Shown here piece by piece: positions 26,217 through 35,879 of a stretch of 64,000 nucleotides of DNA (within the stretch, counting starts at the first letter, position 1; every line of letters begins with the position of its first letter). Source of the stretch: Desulfuromonas sp. (GTDB lineage: Bacteria; Desulfobacterota; Desulfuromonadia; Desulfuromonadales; SZUA-401). Under the pieces are notes generated by a model. That model worked only from the letters and a program-made list of their open reading frames with translations, ran no database searches and was not told the DNA's origin. The position numbers and the translations under genes are program-made. Location: NCBI GenBank assembly GCA_002869605.1, contig PKUI01000170.1:1-64000 (forward strand), given 5' to 3'.

Positions 26217-27535
26217 GGCCTGTAAGGGATTTTGTGTAAATGGCCCTGTCGGTCAGTAAGTCGGCATCCTGTCGCCGAAGATGATCGTAAACTGATTCAG
26301 TGCCGATTTCCAGTTCCGGATCGGCATTGTCCATTTCTTCTCGATATTCTGTAGCGCAAGGTAGAGCAACTTGAGCATCGATTCGTCGTTCGGGAACGAA
26401 CCTCGGTTCTTGGTCACCTTCCGTAGCGACATGTTGACCGATTCGATGGCGTTAGTCGTGTAGATCGCTTTGCGGATGTCCGTGGGGTACGAAAACAGCG
26501 GGGTTAGTCGCTCCCAGTTGCGTCGCCAAGAACGGCTGATCGTCGGGTGAGTGTCGTCCCACTTGACCGAGAACTCGTCCATGGCGATCTCGGCCTGCTC
26601 GATGGTAGGAGCCGAGTAGATGGCTTTCAGATCGGTGGCCACGGCTTTGCGCTGCTTCCACGAAACGTAGTTCAGGCTGTGTCGCACCATGTGCACCAGG
26701 CAGAGCTGAATTTGGGTATCTGGAAAGACCGACTCGATCGCTTCCGGAAACCCCTTGAGACCATCGACACAGGCGATGAAGATGTCCTTCACGCCCCGGT
26801 TCTGCAACTCGGTAACGACCTGGAGCCAGAACTTAGCCCCCTCGGTTTCGGCGGTCCACATCCCGAGAACTTCCTTGAGGCCGTCGAGGTTGATACCGAT
26901 GGCCAAGTAGACCGCCTTGTTGATGACTCGACCGTCCTGCCGCACTTTGATCCGGATGGCATCGAGATAGACGATGGGATAGACCTCGTCCAGGGGTCGA
27001 TTCTGCCAGAGGGTGATTTCTTCCTGTACGGCCCGAGTCACCTGAGAGATCAGCGTCGGTGAGACCTCGACGCCGTACATCTCTTCCAGATGGGCTTGGA
27101 TGTCACGGGTGGTCATGCCTCGGGCATAGAGGGCGATGATCTTGTCGTCGAAGCCGGTGAAGCGGCTCTGCCCTTTGGGGAGAATGACCGGTTCGAAGGT
27201 TGCTTCCCGGTCGCGGGGCACGGTCAAATCAAGGTTGCCGAACTCGCCCTTGATGCGTTTCTGGTAGCTGCCATTGCGGGCATTGGTGGTTTTCTTGTCG
27301 GCGGTGGCGTTCTTCTCGTAGCCAAGATGTTCAGTCATCTCGGCCTGCATCGCCCGCTCCAGCAGTTGCTTGGTGAGTTGCTTGAGCAGCCCGTTCTCCC
27401 CGATGAGGTCTTCAGGATTCTTGTAATCCTTCATCAGCGAGTCGAGCAGGTCTTTCGGGATGGTCATCAGTCGTTCCTCCAGTGGTTACGGGTTGTAACC
27501 GACTGAGACCATTTACACAAAGTTTTTTACAGGCT
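26217..27535 (-). mobile_element. IS256-family insertion sequence
   Basis: The ends carry imperfect inverted repeats: GCCTGTAAGGGATTTTGTGTAAATGG from 26218, and on the other strand GCCTGTAAAAAACTTTGTGTAAATGG from 27534. One full-length transposase lies between them. I could not see a target-site duplication. Confidence 0.85.
26253..27467 (-). CDS. IS256-family (Mutator-type) transposase
   Basis: A full-length 404-residue DDE transposase. Family marks: the LLERAMQAEMTEHLGYE N-terminal region, NARNGSYQKRIKGEFGNLDLTVPRDREATFEPVILPK, and ALYARGMTTRDIQAHLEEMYGVEVSPTLIS. Catalytic acids lie in VYLDAIRIKVR, ACVDGLKGFPEAI (with the downstream CxxH LCLVHMVRHSL) and TTNAIESVN. It is apparently intact and may still be active. 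Its codon use is GC-richer than the island around it, fitting a later insertion into the island. Confidence 0.95.
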   Translation of the reverse strand: MTIPKDLLDSLMKDYKNPEDLIGENGLLKQLTKQLLERAMQAEMTEHLGYEKNATADKKTTNARNGSYQKRIKGEFGNLDLTVPRDREATFEPVILPKGQSRFTGFDDKIIALYARGMTTRDIQAHLEEMYGVEVSPTLISQVTRAVQEEITLWQNRPLDEVYPIVYLDAIRIKVRQDGRVINKAVYLAIGINLDGLKEVLGMWTAETEGAKFWLQVVTELQNRGVKDIFIACVDGLKGFPEAIESVFPDTQIQLCLVHMVRHSLNYVSWKQRKAVATDLKAIYSAPTIEQAEIAMDEFSVKWDDTHPTISRSWRRNWERLTPLFSYPTDIRKAIYTTNAIESVNMSLRKVTKNRGSFPNDESMLKLLYLALQNIEKKWTMPIRNWKSALNQFTIIFGDRMPTY

Positions 27536-27680
27536 CCACTTGCTGACCAGCGTTTTTTTGTTTTAAGCCCCTACTTTTCAACTGGCCATTATTGGGGGAA
27601 CTTACGATTACAATAACTGCATTGACGAACAATCGCACACTGGTTACTTAAAACTGCCCGCTGACCCTGAGAGTATACAG

Positions 27681-30242
27681 ATGGCTTCGCTTACAACTGG
27701 TTATAAAAAGAAGGCTCATGTCAAAAAATACCTGATTAGCGTTCTGCTCATTCTGTGGGCTTATAACTCCGTCTTCGCTGCAAACTTTGAACTAAACATC
27801 AAAGAAAAGCAGTGGTTGGACAAGCTCCCCCCCCTGCGCGTGGGAGTCTCAAACAGTTGGTTACCGATTAATTTTAAAGGCGATGATGCGACCCATCAAG
27901 GGATTGCTTCAGACTACATGAAATTGGTCAGTAAAAAACTCGGCCTCACGCTAAAGAGCACATTCGGTACATGGCAAGAACTGCAGAGCAAGATTAAGGC
28001 TGGAGAAATCGATCTTTTACCATCGGTAGCTTTTTCTAAAGAAAAGGTGGCCTATTTGGACTTCACCGAAGCTTATCTAGACATGCCAACAATTATCGCC
28101 ACTCGCATTGACGCCCCTCACTATCCGCATATTGACAACCTAAAAGAAGTCATTGTTGGAGTTGGCGAGAACTTTGCTATACATGCTCGGCTGAAACAAG
28201 ATTACCCTGAGATTAACACTCGGGGATATACAACAATCGAAGATGCGGTTCTTGCCCTTGACTCTGGGGAAATCGACGCGCTAGTGACCAACGCAACGGT
28301 TTACACATACTTTCAGAACAAACACCGCCTTAAGACTTCCATTCATATTAACAACACAACTCAGTACACAGATAAAATAGCGATTGGTGTGCGCCACGAG
28401 CTGGCACCCTTGGTGCCTCTTTTAAATCGGGCTTTGGCGGATATCTCTGACGACGAACGTGATTTGATCGTGGATAAGTGGGCCAATTTGAATATCCGCC
28501 ACCACATCGACTGGACTCTGGCTTGGCAGCTGGCTCTGCCGGTGGCAATATTCGTGCTGCTGATATTCTATTCGAACCGCAAGATGTCTGCTGAGATAGT
28601 AAAACGCAAAGAGTACGAAGAAAAGATTGTGTCGCAACAGAAACAACTTTTAGCTCTGTGGGGTATCTCATCGATGCTTGACGCAAGTATCAAAGAGATT
28701 TGTGACCGCGTGCTGGCAGAGATTGTTGAGCTTACTGAAAGCCCTTACGGTTTTTACGGATTCCTGGACGAGCATGAGGATGTTATGACAATTCATAGTT
28801 GGTCTGAGCAGGCTATGAATGAGTGCGTCGTTCATAATCAGCCCTTGAAGTTTCCAATATAAAAGTCCGGTATCTGGGGCAATGCCATCCGCAGCAGGAG
28901 ACCATTTATCCTTAATGACTATCAAAAAGAATGCGCCAACAAAAAAGGGGTTCCAGAAGGACATGTAACTCTGACAAGGGTTATGTCAGTCCCCATTATA
29001 GTCGATGGGAAGATTCTTGCCCTTGGGGCTGTAGCCAACAAGAAGACTGAATATCAGGATGAGGATGCTAATCAGCTGTTAGCGTTCTTGAACAGTGCTC
29101 AGATTCTGGTGCAAAGGAATCAACTACAAAGCTCACTCAGAGATAGTGAGGGGTATTATCGTCTCTTGTTCGAAGAGGCGGCACATGGGACCGCAATTGC
29201 CGATGTAGCAACAGGCGAAATCATTTCCTGCAACCGTAAGCTGGCTGAAATGATTGGCAGGACAGTCGAAGAAATCATTGGTCAACATCAGTCTTTTATT
29301 CATTTCCCTCCAGATTCATCCATGATGGAATCCCAGAGTTATTCTAAACATATGAGAGATGAGGAAGGGAAAGTCATCGAAGACCAATTATTCCACAAAA
29401 ATGGACACTTTATCGATGTAGAAATTGTGGCCAACCAACTTGATGTTTCAGGTAAAAAGGTTCTGCATGGTGTTTTCTATGATATTTCAGAGCGCAAAAA
29501 ATTGATGGAGGAGTATCGTCGTTCCGCACAACTCGCTGCCTTGGGGACTATTGCTGCAGGTGTTGCCCATGAAATCAACAATCCGATTCAGGGAATTATG
29601 AACTGTGCCTCGCTAATAGCAAGGAGCCTTGAGAACAAAGATAGAGTCAGCGATTTATCCCAGAAAATTTTGGGTGAAAGTAAGCGCGTCGCCAAAATTA
29701 CTCAAGATCTCCTCTACTATTCTAAAGATGCCCGAATCGAAATGAAAGAATCTGATATCTCCCAGATAATTGGCGGTGCCCTGACGCTGATATCGACTAA
29801 AATCAAACATCAAGGGATTTCTTTGCAGGTTGAAATCCAGAAGAATCTCCCTCTTGTGACAATTCAGCCTCAAAGTATGCAACAAGTTATTTTGAACCTT
29901 ATAGATAATGCTGCTGATGCACTTGAGGAAAAACAAGATTCGCCAGATGGTAAAGTCATTGAGGTTAAAGTATTTCTCAATGAAGAGAACTCAAATAATG
30001 GTATTGAAATCGATGTAATTGATAATGGCTGTGGAATGGCTAAAGACGTTATGAGCCGGGCTCTCGAAGCTTTCTATACGACCAAGCCCTCATCGAAGGG
30101 AACTGGGCTTGGCCTTTCAATTGTCAATGACCTCGTCAACAAAAATGGTGGTAAACTTTTCATTGAAAGCGAGGAAGGCGTTTACACAAAAATCTCAATA
30201 ATTATTCCTCTACCCAGAGCAGCACATAAAGTCAGACATTAA
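27681..30242 (+). pseudogene. Sensor histidine kinase (SBP-GAF-PAS-HisKA-HATPase) split by one in-frame stop
   Basis: Both halves are in the same frame and read as one kinase of about 853 codons. N-terminal signal/anchor, extracellular SBP_bac_3-type solute-binding domain (~45-265, 'LRVGVSNSWLPINFKG', 'AGEIDLLPSVAFS'), TM (~278-296), GAF, PAS, HisKA (GVAHEINNPIQGIMNC) and HATPase (ILNLIDNAADALEE, GTGLGLSIVNDLV). TAA at 28860-28862 falls in the GAF domain, after HNQPLKFPI and before KSGIWGNAIRSRRPF, where relatives have Glu or a similar residue; one base change (GAA to TAA) explains it. The downstream part could still be made from ATG 28983 as a soluble PAS kinase. The receiver at 30253 follows 10 bp later. 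Confidence 0.88.
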
Positions 30243-30252
30243 GGCCAATCAT

Positions 30253-30642
30253 GTGCAAAAAAAATTAACAATAATGATTGTCGAAGATGAAGAGTCTATC
30301 CGTGAATCGTTTAAGTTGTTTCTGGAGGACCTTGGTCATAATGTAATCACAGCTGACGCACCGCATCAGTGTGATGTTTACAAAGGGCACCAGTGCACTA
30401 GAAAAAAATCATGCACCGATGTACTCATCATTGACCACCACCTGCCAAACTTGCTGGGTTTAGATTTTATCGAGCAGTTGAAGGAACGTGGCTGCCAGGG
30501 AATAATCTCCAATATGCTTTTAATGTCCGGCGATGCAACTAGTATCAATCCTGATCGAGCCAGAAATTTAGGTGTTACTGTTGTGCAAAAGCCTATGACA
30601 TTTGAGTTTCTGGAAGGGTGGTTGAAAAACGTAAAGGTGTGA
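30253..30642 (+). CDS. Single-domain response regulator with a Cys-rich insertion
   Basis: A 129-residue stand-alone receiver with GTG start, 10 bp after the kinase. Acidic pocket E11-D12, phospho-acceptor D61 (DVLIIDHHLP), Ser/Thr switch (LLMSGDAT) and Lys in VVQKPMTF are all present. Between strand 2 and the phospho-acceptor is an unusual insert with Cys40, Cys48 and Cys54 (CDVYKGHQCTRKKSC). The same C-D-[VI]-Y-x-G-x-x-C pattern occurs in the frameshifted receiver at 31822. It has no output domain, so it likely acts by protein contact or phosphorelay with the upstream kinase, which is interrupted. Confidence 0.88.
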   Translation: MQKKLTIMIVEDEESIRESFKLFLEDLGHNVITADAPHQCDVYKGHQCTRKKSCTDVLIIDHHLPNLLGLDFIEQLKERGCQGIISNMLLMSGDATSINPDRARNLGVTVVQKPMTFEFLEGWLKNVKV

Positions 30643-30726
30643 CTAGGGTAGTGAAAGACTTTAAGCTAGAAAAAGTAGGATTTAAATAAAGGTTTCCTTT
30701 AGTTTATACATACCCTCATTGAGTTA

Positions 30727-30906
30727 CTAATCACTTTTAAATACCTCTTTGATTATTCGAAGCGTCTCTTGCTCCGCAATTTCATGTGATGGATAAATAG
30801 GAGGTGTTGTCAAGGCGGGCTCAGTTGAGTCGTGAGGATAGTAGAGCTCAACAGAATAATACCCTGACGCATTATCTATATTAGTTTGTACTCTAAATCT
30901 CGACAT
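30727..30906 (-). CDS. Small protein (59 residues) of the island
   Basis: An ORF with a good GGGGAAGGATT ribosome-binding site, beginning MSRFRVQTNIDNASGYYSVE and ending EVFKSD. It lies 38 bp downstream of the minus-strand receiver and is probably co-transcribed with it. Tyr-rich in the middle (GYYSVELYYP) and helical at the end. No family recognised. Confidence 0.55.
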   Translation of the reverse strand: MSRFRVQTNIDNASGYYSVELYYPHDSTEPALTTPPIYPSHEIAEQETLRIIKEVFKSD

Positions 30907-30944
30907 TGATTAATCCTTCCCCTGAGTGTCTCATTTGTTGACGC

Positions 30945-31313
30945 TCATACTTTACTCAGCAACTCCTTTTTGGTTATGTACAGCAAGCTTTCATGCCTAA
31001 TCGGCTTTGCAAGGTAATCACTGGCCCCTTGCATCCTGGCGGTAACAATCGCACGTGAGTTAAAGGCACCTGTGATCATAATAACCTTACAGGTAGGCTG
31101 TAGGGCCTTGATCACTTTAATTGCATCGAGGCCGTTATCATGGCCTAAATTGATGTCCAGATATAGCAGGTCATACTTCTCTTGCCTAAGTTGTTCTAGG
31201 CATGCTTTTAAGGTGTCGACGGTAGAAACATTGTACCCCGCATCCGTCAAAAACTCCTTAAAAGTAAAACGGATAGATTCTTCGTCATCTGCAATCAAAA
31301 TATTATTTGGCAT
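30945..31313 (-). CDS. Single-domain response regulator
   Basis: A 122-residue CheY-like receiver: acidic residues in LIADDEESIRFTF, phospho-acceptor in LLYLDINLGHDNG (Asp ~53), switch Thr in VIMITGAF, and Lys in YLAKPIRHE. Unlike the two other receivers of the island it has no Cys insert. It is on the opposite strand from the kinase/receiver pair, with a 59-residue ORF behind it. No output domain. Confidence 0.88.
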   Translation of the reverse strand: MPNNILIADDEESIRFTFKEFLTDAGYNVSTVDTLKACLEQLRQEKYDLLYLDINLGHDNGLDAIKVIKALQPTCKVIMITGAFNSRAIVTARMQGASDYLAKPIRHESLLYITKKELLSKV

Positions 31314-31821
31314 AAGACAGGCGAAGCTCCTTGTCTGAAGTATGATTTATAGATAGACAAAAATTACGCCAAAAAAATCTTTTCTACGTAAGTGCCCGTT
31401 AACAAGTAGGAAATACTCAAAAATATCCCGTCATACGAGAAAAACCTCCGTGTCAGTTGTGCCAAAAGTGCGCCCCTGTCACATGTTAAATGTCACAGCA
31501 TCTCATATCTCATTCCCAATAGTGTTCCCCCTCTCATTCCCATAATTGAGATTTAAGGCCGAATAGTTGAGCGTTTACGTACAGAATATTGGAGCAATGG
31601 TAAAATCGGCATGACTTTTGCCAAGAACTACGGTTATGGAGTATCTCTTTTATGCCATGTGCACATTATTAAAAAATGTGGGCTAGCAATTGGCTTGTGG
31701 TGGAGACCTAACTTGGTTAAGTAGGGGGGGGGCAAAATTTTGAGGTTGTCTGTGTTTTGAATGATGGTGTTCCCAGAAAATTTTTCTTTGAAATTTTTTT
31801 TAAAAGGAGAGTTGCTCAACC
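31314..31821. other. Intergenic stretch inside the island
   Basis: About 500 bp, AT-rich, with a G-run (GGGGGGGG near 31724) and poly-T tracts. No ORF with a credible ribosome-binding site. The last part must hold the promoter of the frameshifted receiver, whose AAAAGGAG site is at about 31802-31809. Confidence 0.4.
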
Positions 31822-32251
31822 ATGAAAATGCGCATTTTTGTTATTGATGATGAAGAGTGTATTCGAGATACGATGCAGTGGCATCTTGAGGATCAGGGCC
31901 ATGAGGTTCTTACAGCCCACTGCCCGTTAATTTGCGACATTTATCAAGGGTATCATTGTAAATGAAGAACATGCCTGTGGTGACATCTTGTTCATTGACT
32001 ACAAGATGCCCAAAATGACGGGTCTAGATTTTATTGAATTAATGTCTAAAAGAGGCTGCAAAGGACATCCGAGCAATAAAATCATCCTGTCGGGCAACAC
32101 TTCAGAGATTGATATGGAAAGAGTTCGTCAGGTTGGATGTCAAGTGATTCAGAAACCTGTTTCATTGGAGCAAGTGGATCAGTTTGTAGCTCAATGTCGG
32201 GAACGAATTAAACCAACGCGTGAGTTAGCTGATTTGTCTAAAAAGACATAG
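31822..32251 (+). pseudogene. Cys-insert receiver protein, frameshifted
   Basis: The frame from ATG 31822 gives 47 residues (MKMRIFVIDDEECI ... CDIYQGYHCK) and stops at TGA 31963-31965. The +1 frame continues the same domain (NEEHACGDILFIDYKMPKMTGLDFIE ... CQVIQKPVSLEQ). Restoring one base in TGTAAATGAA near 31960 rebuilds a full receiver with phospho-acceptor in LFIDYKMP and the same Cys pattern as the receiver at 30253. It is either a real one-base deletion or a base-calling error in an A-run. Confidence 0.8.
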
Positions 32252-32438
32252 CGGCATATTTAAGTGGAATGCGCTAAAGTGTCAAAGGAGAAGCTTGTCC
32301 ACGTCGGTAACTTAATCCAAGATGGAATCTTTCTTAAATGTCACCATATTTAAGAAGATCTCTAATCGGTTGTTTGTTTTGAAAAAAACTACACAGAAAT
32401 AATCGGATCATTCATCCATTAGCTTTACTATAAGCCAC

Positions 32439-32518
32439 GGACTTATAGGAGACTTTCGGGCATTTTCTTATAAGTCCTGCAGAATGTCATTCTTGGATTA
32501 TCTAAGGACTTATAAGAA
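32439..32518. repeat. Three copies of a GGACTTATA motif downstream of the integrase
   Basis: GGACTTATAGGA (32439-32450), then TTCTTATAAGTCC (32465-32477) and its exact reverse complement GGACTTATAAGAA (32506-32518). The last two form a 13-bp inverted repeat 28 nt apart. They could be arm-type integrase or excisionase sites, or a weak terminator for the integrase transcript. Confidence 0.5.
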
Positions 32519-32554
32519 GCTTTTTGCGGTGGAAATCTAATGAATCAGTGGGTA

Positions 32555-33742
32555 TCAGATCTGAAAGTCGATACCTATTTGGCGGGTTTCCTTCTCGGGC
32601 AGTTTCAACACTTTTTCGGCTAAATACTCACTCCACTCGATTAACGCCTCCTGCATTTTGTCTTCATACCGATACCTGTTGTAGATAGCTGTCACACCTT
32701 GAGGGGTATGATTCAATACTCTGCCGATTACCTCGTTTGAATATCCTATCCTCGCAATACCTGTTGCAGCAGTTCTTCTTAGATCATGGGGCCTGAAATA
32801 CTCTATCCCCATGTGCTCTATTCCCCGCCTGTGTAGTGCATGAGCCATCGACAAGGAATCGATTGGTTTATCATCCCACCGAGTCTTAATGACGTATTCT
32901 TCGCTATTCTCACCTATTAACTCCAAAGCCAATGCTGACAGGTACACTTTCTGAGTCTTACCGTTCTTCACTCGCTCCCCAGGTATGGTCCACCAGCTAC
33001 CGTTGATCTCAGATCGACTCATTTTAGCGACTTCACCTGGACGTTGACCTGTCACCAAAATCAACTTCATTCCCACCTTGAGCTTTTCGTACATTGAACT
33101 TTGATCTAAGCCGTACCAGAACTTTCTAATCTCCTCATCACTCAGCACTCGATCTCTTGCCCTATTCTTGGCTAATTGTTTCACGCCATTGATAGCAGAG
33201 AACTCGAGCAGGTCTCTCTCTACTGCAAAATTAAACATCTTCTTGATCAACCTGAGCGTGTTGTTTGATCCGATTGGTGCTCCTCGGTTGTACATTCGCT
33301 CTAGTAACTCAATGACATCCTTTTTCCTGATTTCATCTGCGTGTCGATCTTTCCAGTAAGGAAGTACATCTTGATTCAATATTCGAATATCTTCTCTAAA
33401 GCTCTTCTTCCTTGGTTTTGCCCATTTGTCCAGATATACCTCTGCAAGCTTCCCTACGGTCAATTTCGAGTCATTGGGAGGTGGTTCTGCCAGAGGGTTC
33501 ACCACCTGATCGACTAGATATTGTTTTTCACGTGCTCTTTTCCGGGCTTCTTTGATTGAAACTGCAGGGTATTTACCTAGATCAATCCAATTCTGTTGTT
33601 GCTCCCATCGGTAAGTGAATTGCCACTTCCTCATACCTTTGGGAGAGATAATAATGTAGAGTCCGTCACCTTCAGTTTTGATCTTCCGACCCTTCTCGGG
33701 CAATGGAATATTCATGATCAACCTGTCGGTAAACTTCTCCAC
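32555..33742 (-). CDS. Tyrosine-recombinase integrase (P4-like)
   Basis: A 395-residue integrase. N-terminal DUF4102-like region (GDGLYIIISPKGMRKWQFTYRW, WIDLGKYPAVSIKEARKRARE), a SAM-like core-binding domain (~95-175), and the catalytic domain with Arg in VTGQRPGEVAKM, HxxR in RPHDLRRTAATG, His in LNHTPQGVTAIY and the nucleophile Tyr in AIYNRYRY. P4-type integrases insert at the 3' ends of tRNA genes, which matches the tRNA-Thr repeats 142 bp from its start. It appears intact. Confidence 0.95.
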   Translation of the reverse strand: MEKFTDRLIMNIPLPEKGRKIKTEGDGLYIIISPKGMRKWQFTYRWEQQQNWIDLGKYPAVSIKEARKRAREKQYLVDQVVNPLAEPPPNDSKLTVGKLAEVYLDKWAKPRKKSFREDIRILNQDVLPYWKDRHADEIRKKDVIELLERMYNRGAPIGSNNTLRLIKKMFNFAVERDLLEFSAINGVKQLAKNRARDRVLSDEEIRKFWYGLDQSSMYEKLKVGMKLILVTGQRPGEVAKMSRSEINGSWWTIPGERVKNGKTQKVYLSALALELIGENSEEYVIKTRWDDKPIDSLSMAHALHRRGIEHMGIEYFRPHDLRRTAATGIARIGYSNEVIGRVLNHTPQGVTAIYNRYRYEDKMQEALIEWSEYLAEKVLKLPEKETRQIGIDFQI

Positions 33743-33883
33743 AGCATCAAACTCAGACGCAATTTACTTAGCAATGATTTGGCAGTGAAAGACACTAAAA
33801 CGGACAAAATGATGATATGGGAGAGAGAAGTGAAAATCAATATTTATGAGTTATTGCGAGCACTTAAGTGACCTAGACTACAT

Positions 33884-33957
<74 letters not shown>

Positions 33958-34427
33958 CTGTAGGCCTTTTTTTGCGCCGAATAGCAATGGATCTGGCCGC
34001 AGGAAATGCGAAGGAGGATACTGGATAGGCCAAAGCCAGGGATTGAGGAAGGGCTATCGGTGTAAATGTCTAGGTTGTCTAGGAGGTAAAAATCAGGAAA
34101 ATCCTGATATACACGCTTTTAGAGATAACGTTATTATCAGTGATCAAATAAGTTATCTGTATTATTTGATATATAGGATTGGGGGTCGCAAATAAACCTC
34201 AATTAATCAGCGTAACACCTTATGGCCTCGTTGGATTATAGCTTCGCCGATGGAACTCGTGGCCAATCAATCCGAGCATACGAGCGGGGTTGTAAAAAAA
34301 AACGAATTGTGCAAAAATCACGATCCTGATAAATCTCGAGTGCTCTCATGGGAATTGGTGGCCTTTCCACCTTTCCCCAAAGTCATTAAAATATAACGCT
34401 GCTTACAAAGCTTTCTAAGGAGGTCAC
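33958..34427. other. Intergenic region at the island boundary
   Basis: Holds the duplicated tRNA terminator (hairpin 33936-33973), then about 100 bp resembling the sequence after the intact tRNA (shared AGCAATGGA, AATGC(A/G)AAGGA and similar words). The rest, up to the AAGGAGG site at about 34419, has no supported gene and must contain the promoter of the radical-SAM locus. Confidence 0.5.
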
Positions 34428-34811
34428 ATGTTGCAATCTCTCTCAGAGAAATTCTTTATCGCTGCAATCCTGTTGTTGCTTGGAGTCTCTCCCTCCTTTG
34501 CAGCCGTTGCGGCTGGGCCAGACATCCAAGGGATCACCTTCGAAGATGTCAATTACGATGGTCTCGATGATGTACATATCCGGATCGCCTTTTCTGAAGA
34601 GGACATCGAAAACTACGACATCCTTCAGACCAGCGATGGTAGCTATGTCACCGCCGCAGACCAGCCTTTGGCTGAGAAGGATTGGGACTTCAAGATCCTC
34701 GACGTCAACGAAGATGGCTACATCGATGTAGTCATTTCGGACGATGAAAGGGATACCTTCTACCTGAATAATGGTGACAACACCTTTAACATGAGACATT
34801 TGGATTACTAG
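34428..34811 (+). CDS. Small secreted protein with two calcium-type loops
   Basis: A 127-residue protein after a strong AAGGAGG site. Sec signal peptide (MLQSLSEKFFIAAILLLLGVSPSFA, cleavage ~25). The mature 100 residues carry two D-x-N-x-D-G-x-x-D loops (D40-D48 in DVNYDGLDD; D92-D100 in DVNEDGYID), the pattern of EF-hand/dockerin/FG-GAP calcium loops, in an acidic context. It is the first gene of the radical-SAM locus, 66 bp before the first radical SAM gene. It could be an extracellular partner of the repeat lipoprotein or a second substrate; neither is proven. No exact family recognised. Confidence 0.75.
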   Translation: MLQSLSEKFFIAAILLLLGVSPSFAAVAAGPDIQGITFEDVNYDGLDDVHIRIAFSEEDIENYDILQTSDGSYVTAADQPLAEKDWDFKILDVNEDGYIDVVISDDERDTFYLNNGDNTFNMRHLDY

Positions 34812-34877
34812 ATTTTTCTGGACACCCTCCAGTAATCGTTGCCAATCATGTCCCCCGTTTTTAAAAGAATTTGAATT

Positions 34878-35879
34878 ATGGCGAATGTCTTATTGACCCA
34901 AAGGTGTGTGCGCTCCTGCCCTTACTGCTTTGCAAAAGAGCACATGGAGGATTCGGTTGACCAGGAACTGTCCTGGGACAACCTGTTTTATATTGCTGAT
35001 TTTTTTGAAAGTTCGGGTGTGCGCCACATTTCACTCCTGGGGGGCGAACCGACCCTCCACTCGAACTTTGTCCAGTATGTGACCTACCTGCTCCAACGAA
35101 ATTTTCATGTCACGGTCTTCACCAGTGCGATCATGTCCACTGATAAGCTTTATCAGCTGGAACAACACCTGAAGCAGTATGGTCCCAACCAGCTCTCGTT
35201 TGTGTGCAACCTGAATGAGCCTTCGATCTCTTCTGATGAGGAGAACCAGAAACAGATCAAGTTCCTTAAGACGTTCGGGCCCTACACAACCGCCAGTTTC
35301 AATATTTATCAATTGGACTTCGACCTAAACTTCCTTGCTGATTATATTGTCAAGTACAAGATGAACCGTTCCATCCGTTTTGGTCTGGCCCACCCGATCC
35401 CCGGGCAAGAAAATGTCTGTATCGTACCGGAGGATATGCCCGAGCTGTCGAAACGGCTGTTCTCATTCGCACCCTTGCTAGAAAAAGAAAATATCTCGCC
35501 GAATTTCGACTGCGGCATGCCACTCTGTATTTTCAATGACGAGCAGCTCGGACGTCTCTTCCGCATGACCAAAGGGGAGCTCCGATTTGGATGCGGCCCA
35601 GCAATTGATATCGGGCCGGATATGTCGGTCTGGTCCTGCTTCCCGCTACATGCCCTGGAAAAGAAGTCCCTCTTCGAATTCGACAAATTTGACGATATCG
35701 CCAAATATTTTTCAGAATATCTAGGCGAGTTAAAAAAAGACAAGAATTCCGGCATCTTCAGCGAATGCAGTACGTGTAAGGAACTTATCAACAATAAATG
35801 CTCGGGTGGCTGCGTGGCTCACTACCTGTCCAGCAACCCGCAGGTTCTTACGGGGAAAAAACGAAAGTCGACCGCATGA
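34878..35879 (+). CDS. Radical SAM/SPASM peptide-modifying enzyme (first)
   Basis: A 333-residue radical SAM protein. CVRSCPYC (Cys10, Cys14, Cys17) is the CxxxCxxC motif for the SAM-binding [4Fe-4S] cluster, and ISLLGGEPTLH is the GGE motif. The C-terminal region has many Cys (212, 217, 239, 254, 297, 300, 308, 312; e.g. CSTCKELINNKCSGGC), as in SPASM/twitch domains with auxiliary clusters that modify ribosomal peptides. It lacks a recognisable RRE/PqqD domain. The TGA overlaps the start of the SPASM-only gene (ATGA), indicating tight coupling. Likely target: the Tyr-rich repeat lipoprotein of the locus. The chemistry is not readable from sequence. Confidence 0.9.
   Translation: MANVLLTQRCVRSCPYCFAKEHMEDSVDQELSWDNLFYIADFFESSGVRHISLLGGEPTLHSNFVQYVTYLLQRNFHVTVFTSAIMSTDKLYQLEQHLKQYGPNQLSFVCNLNEPSISSDEENQKQIKFLKTFGPYTTASFNIYQLDFDLNFLADYIVKYKMNRSIRFGLAHPIPGQENVCIVPEDMPELSKRLFSFAPLLEKENISPNFDCGMPLCIFNDEQLGRLFRMTKGELRFGCGPAIDIGPDMSVWSCFPLHALEKKSLFEFDKFDDIAKYFSEYLGELKKDKNSGIFSECSTCKELINNKCSGGCVAHYLSSNPQVLTGKKRKSTA

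Noticed and set aside
28860..28862. In-frame stop read as a recoded amino acid
   Set aside because: It is TAA, not TGA or TAG, and no recoding signal is seen; a point mutation is simpler.
35798..35875. Longer start for the SPASM-only protein
   Set aside because: Would overlap the first radical SAM gene by 82 bp; ATG 35876 is coupled to its stop.
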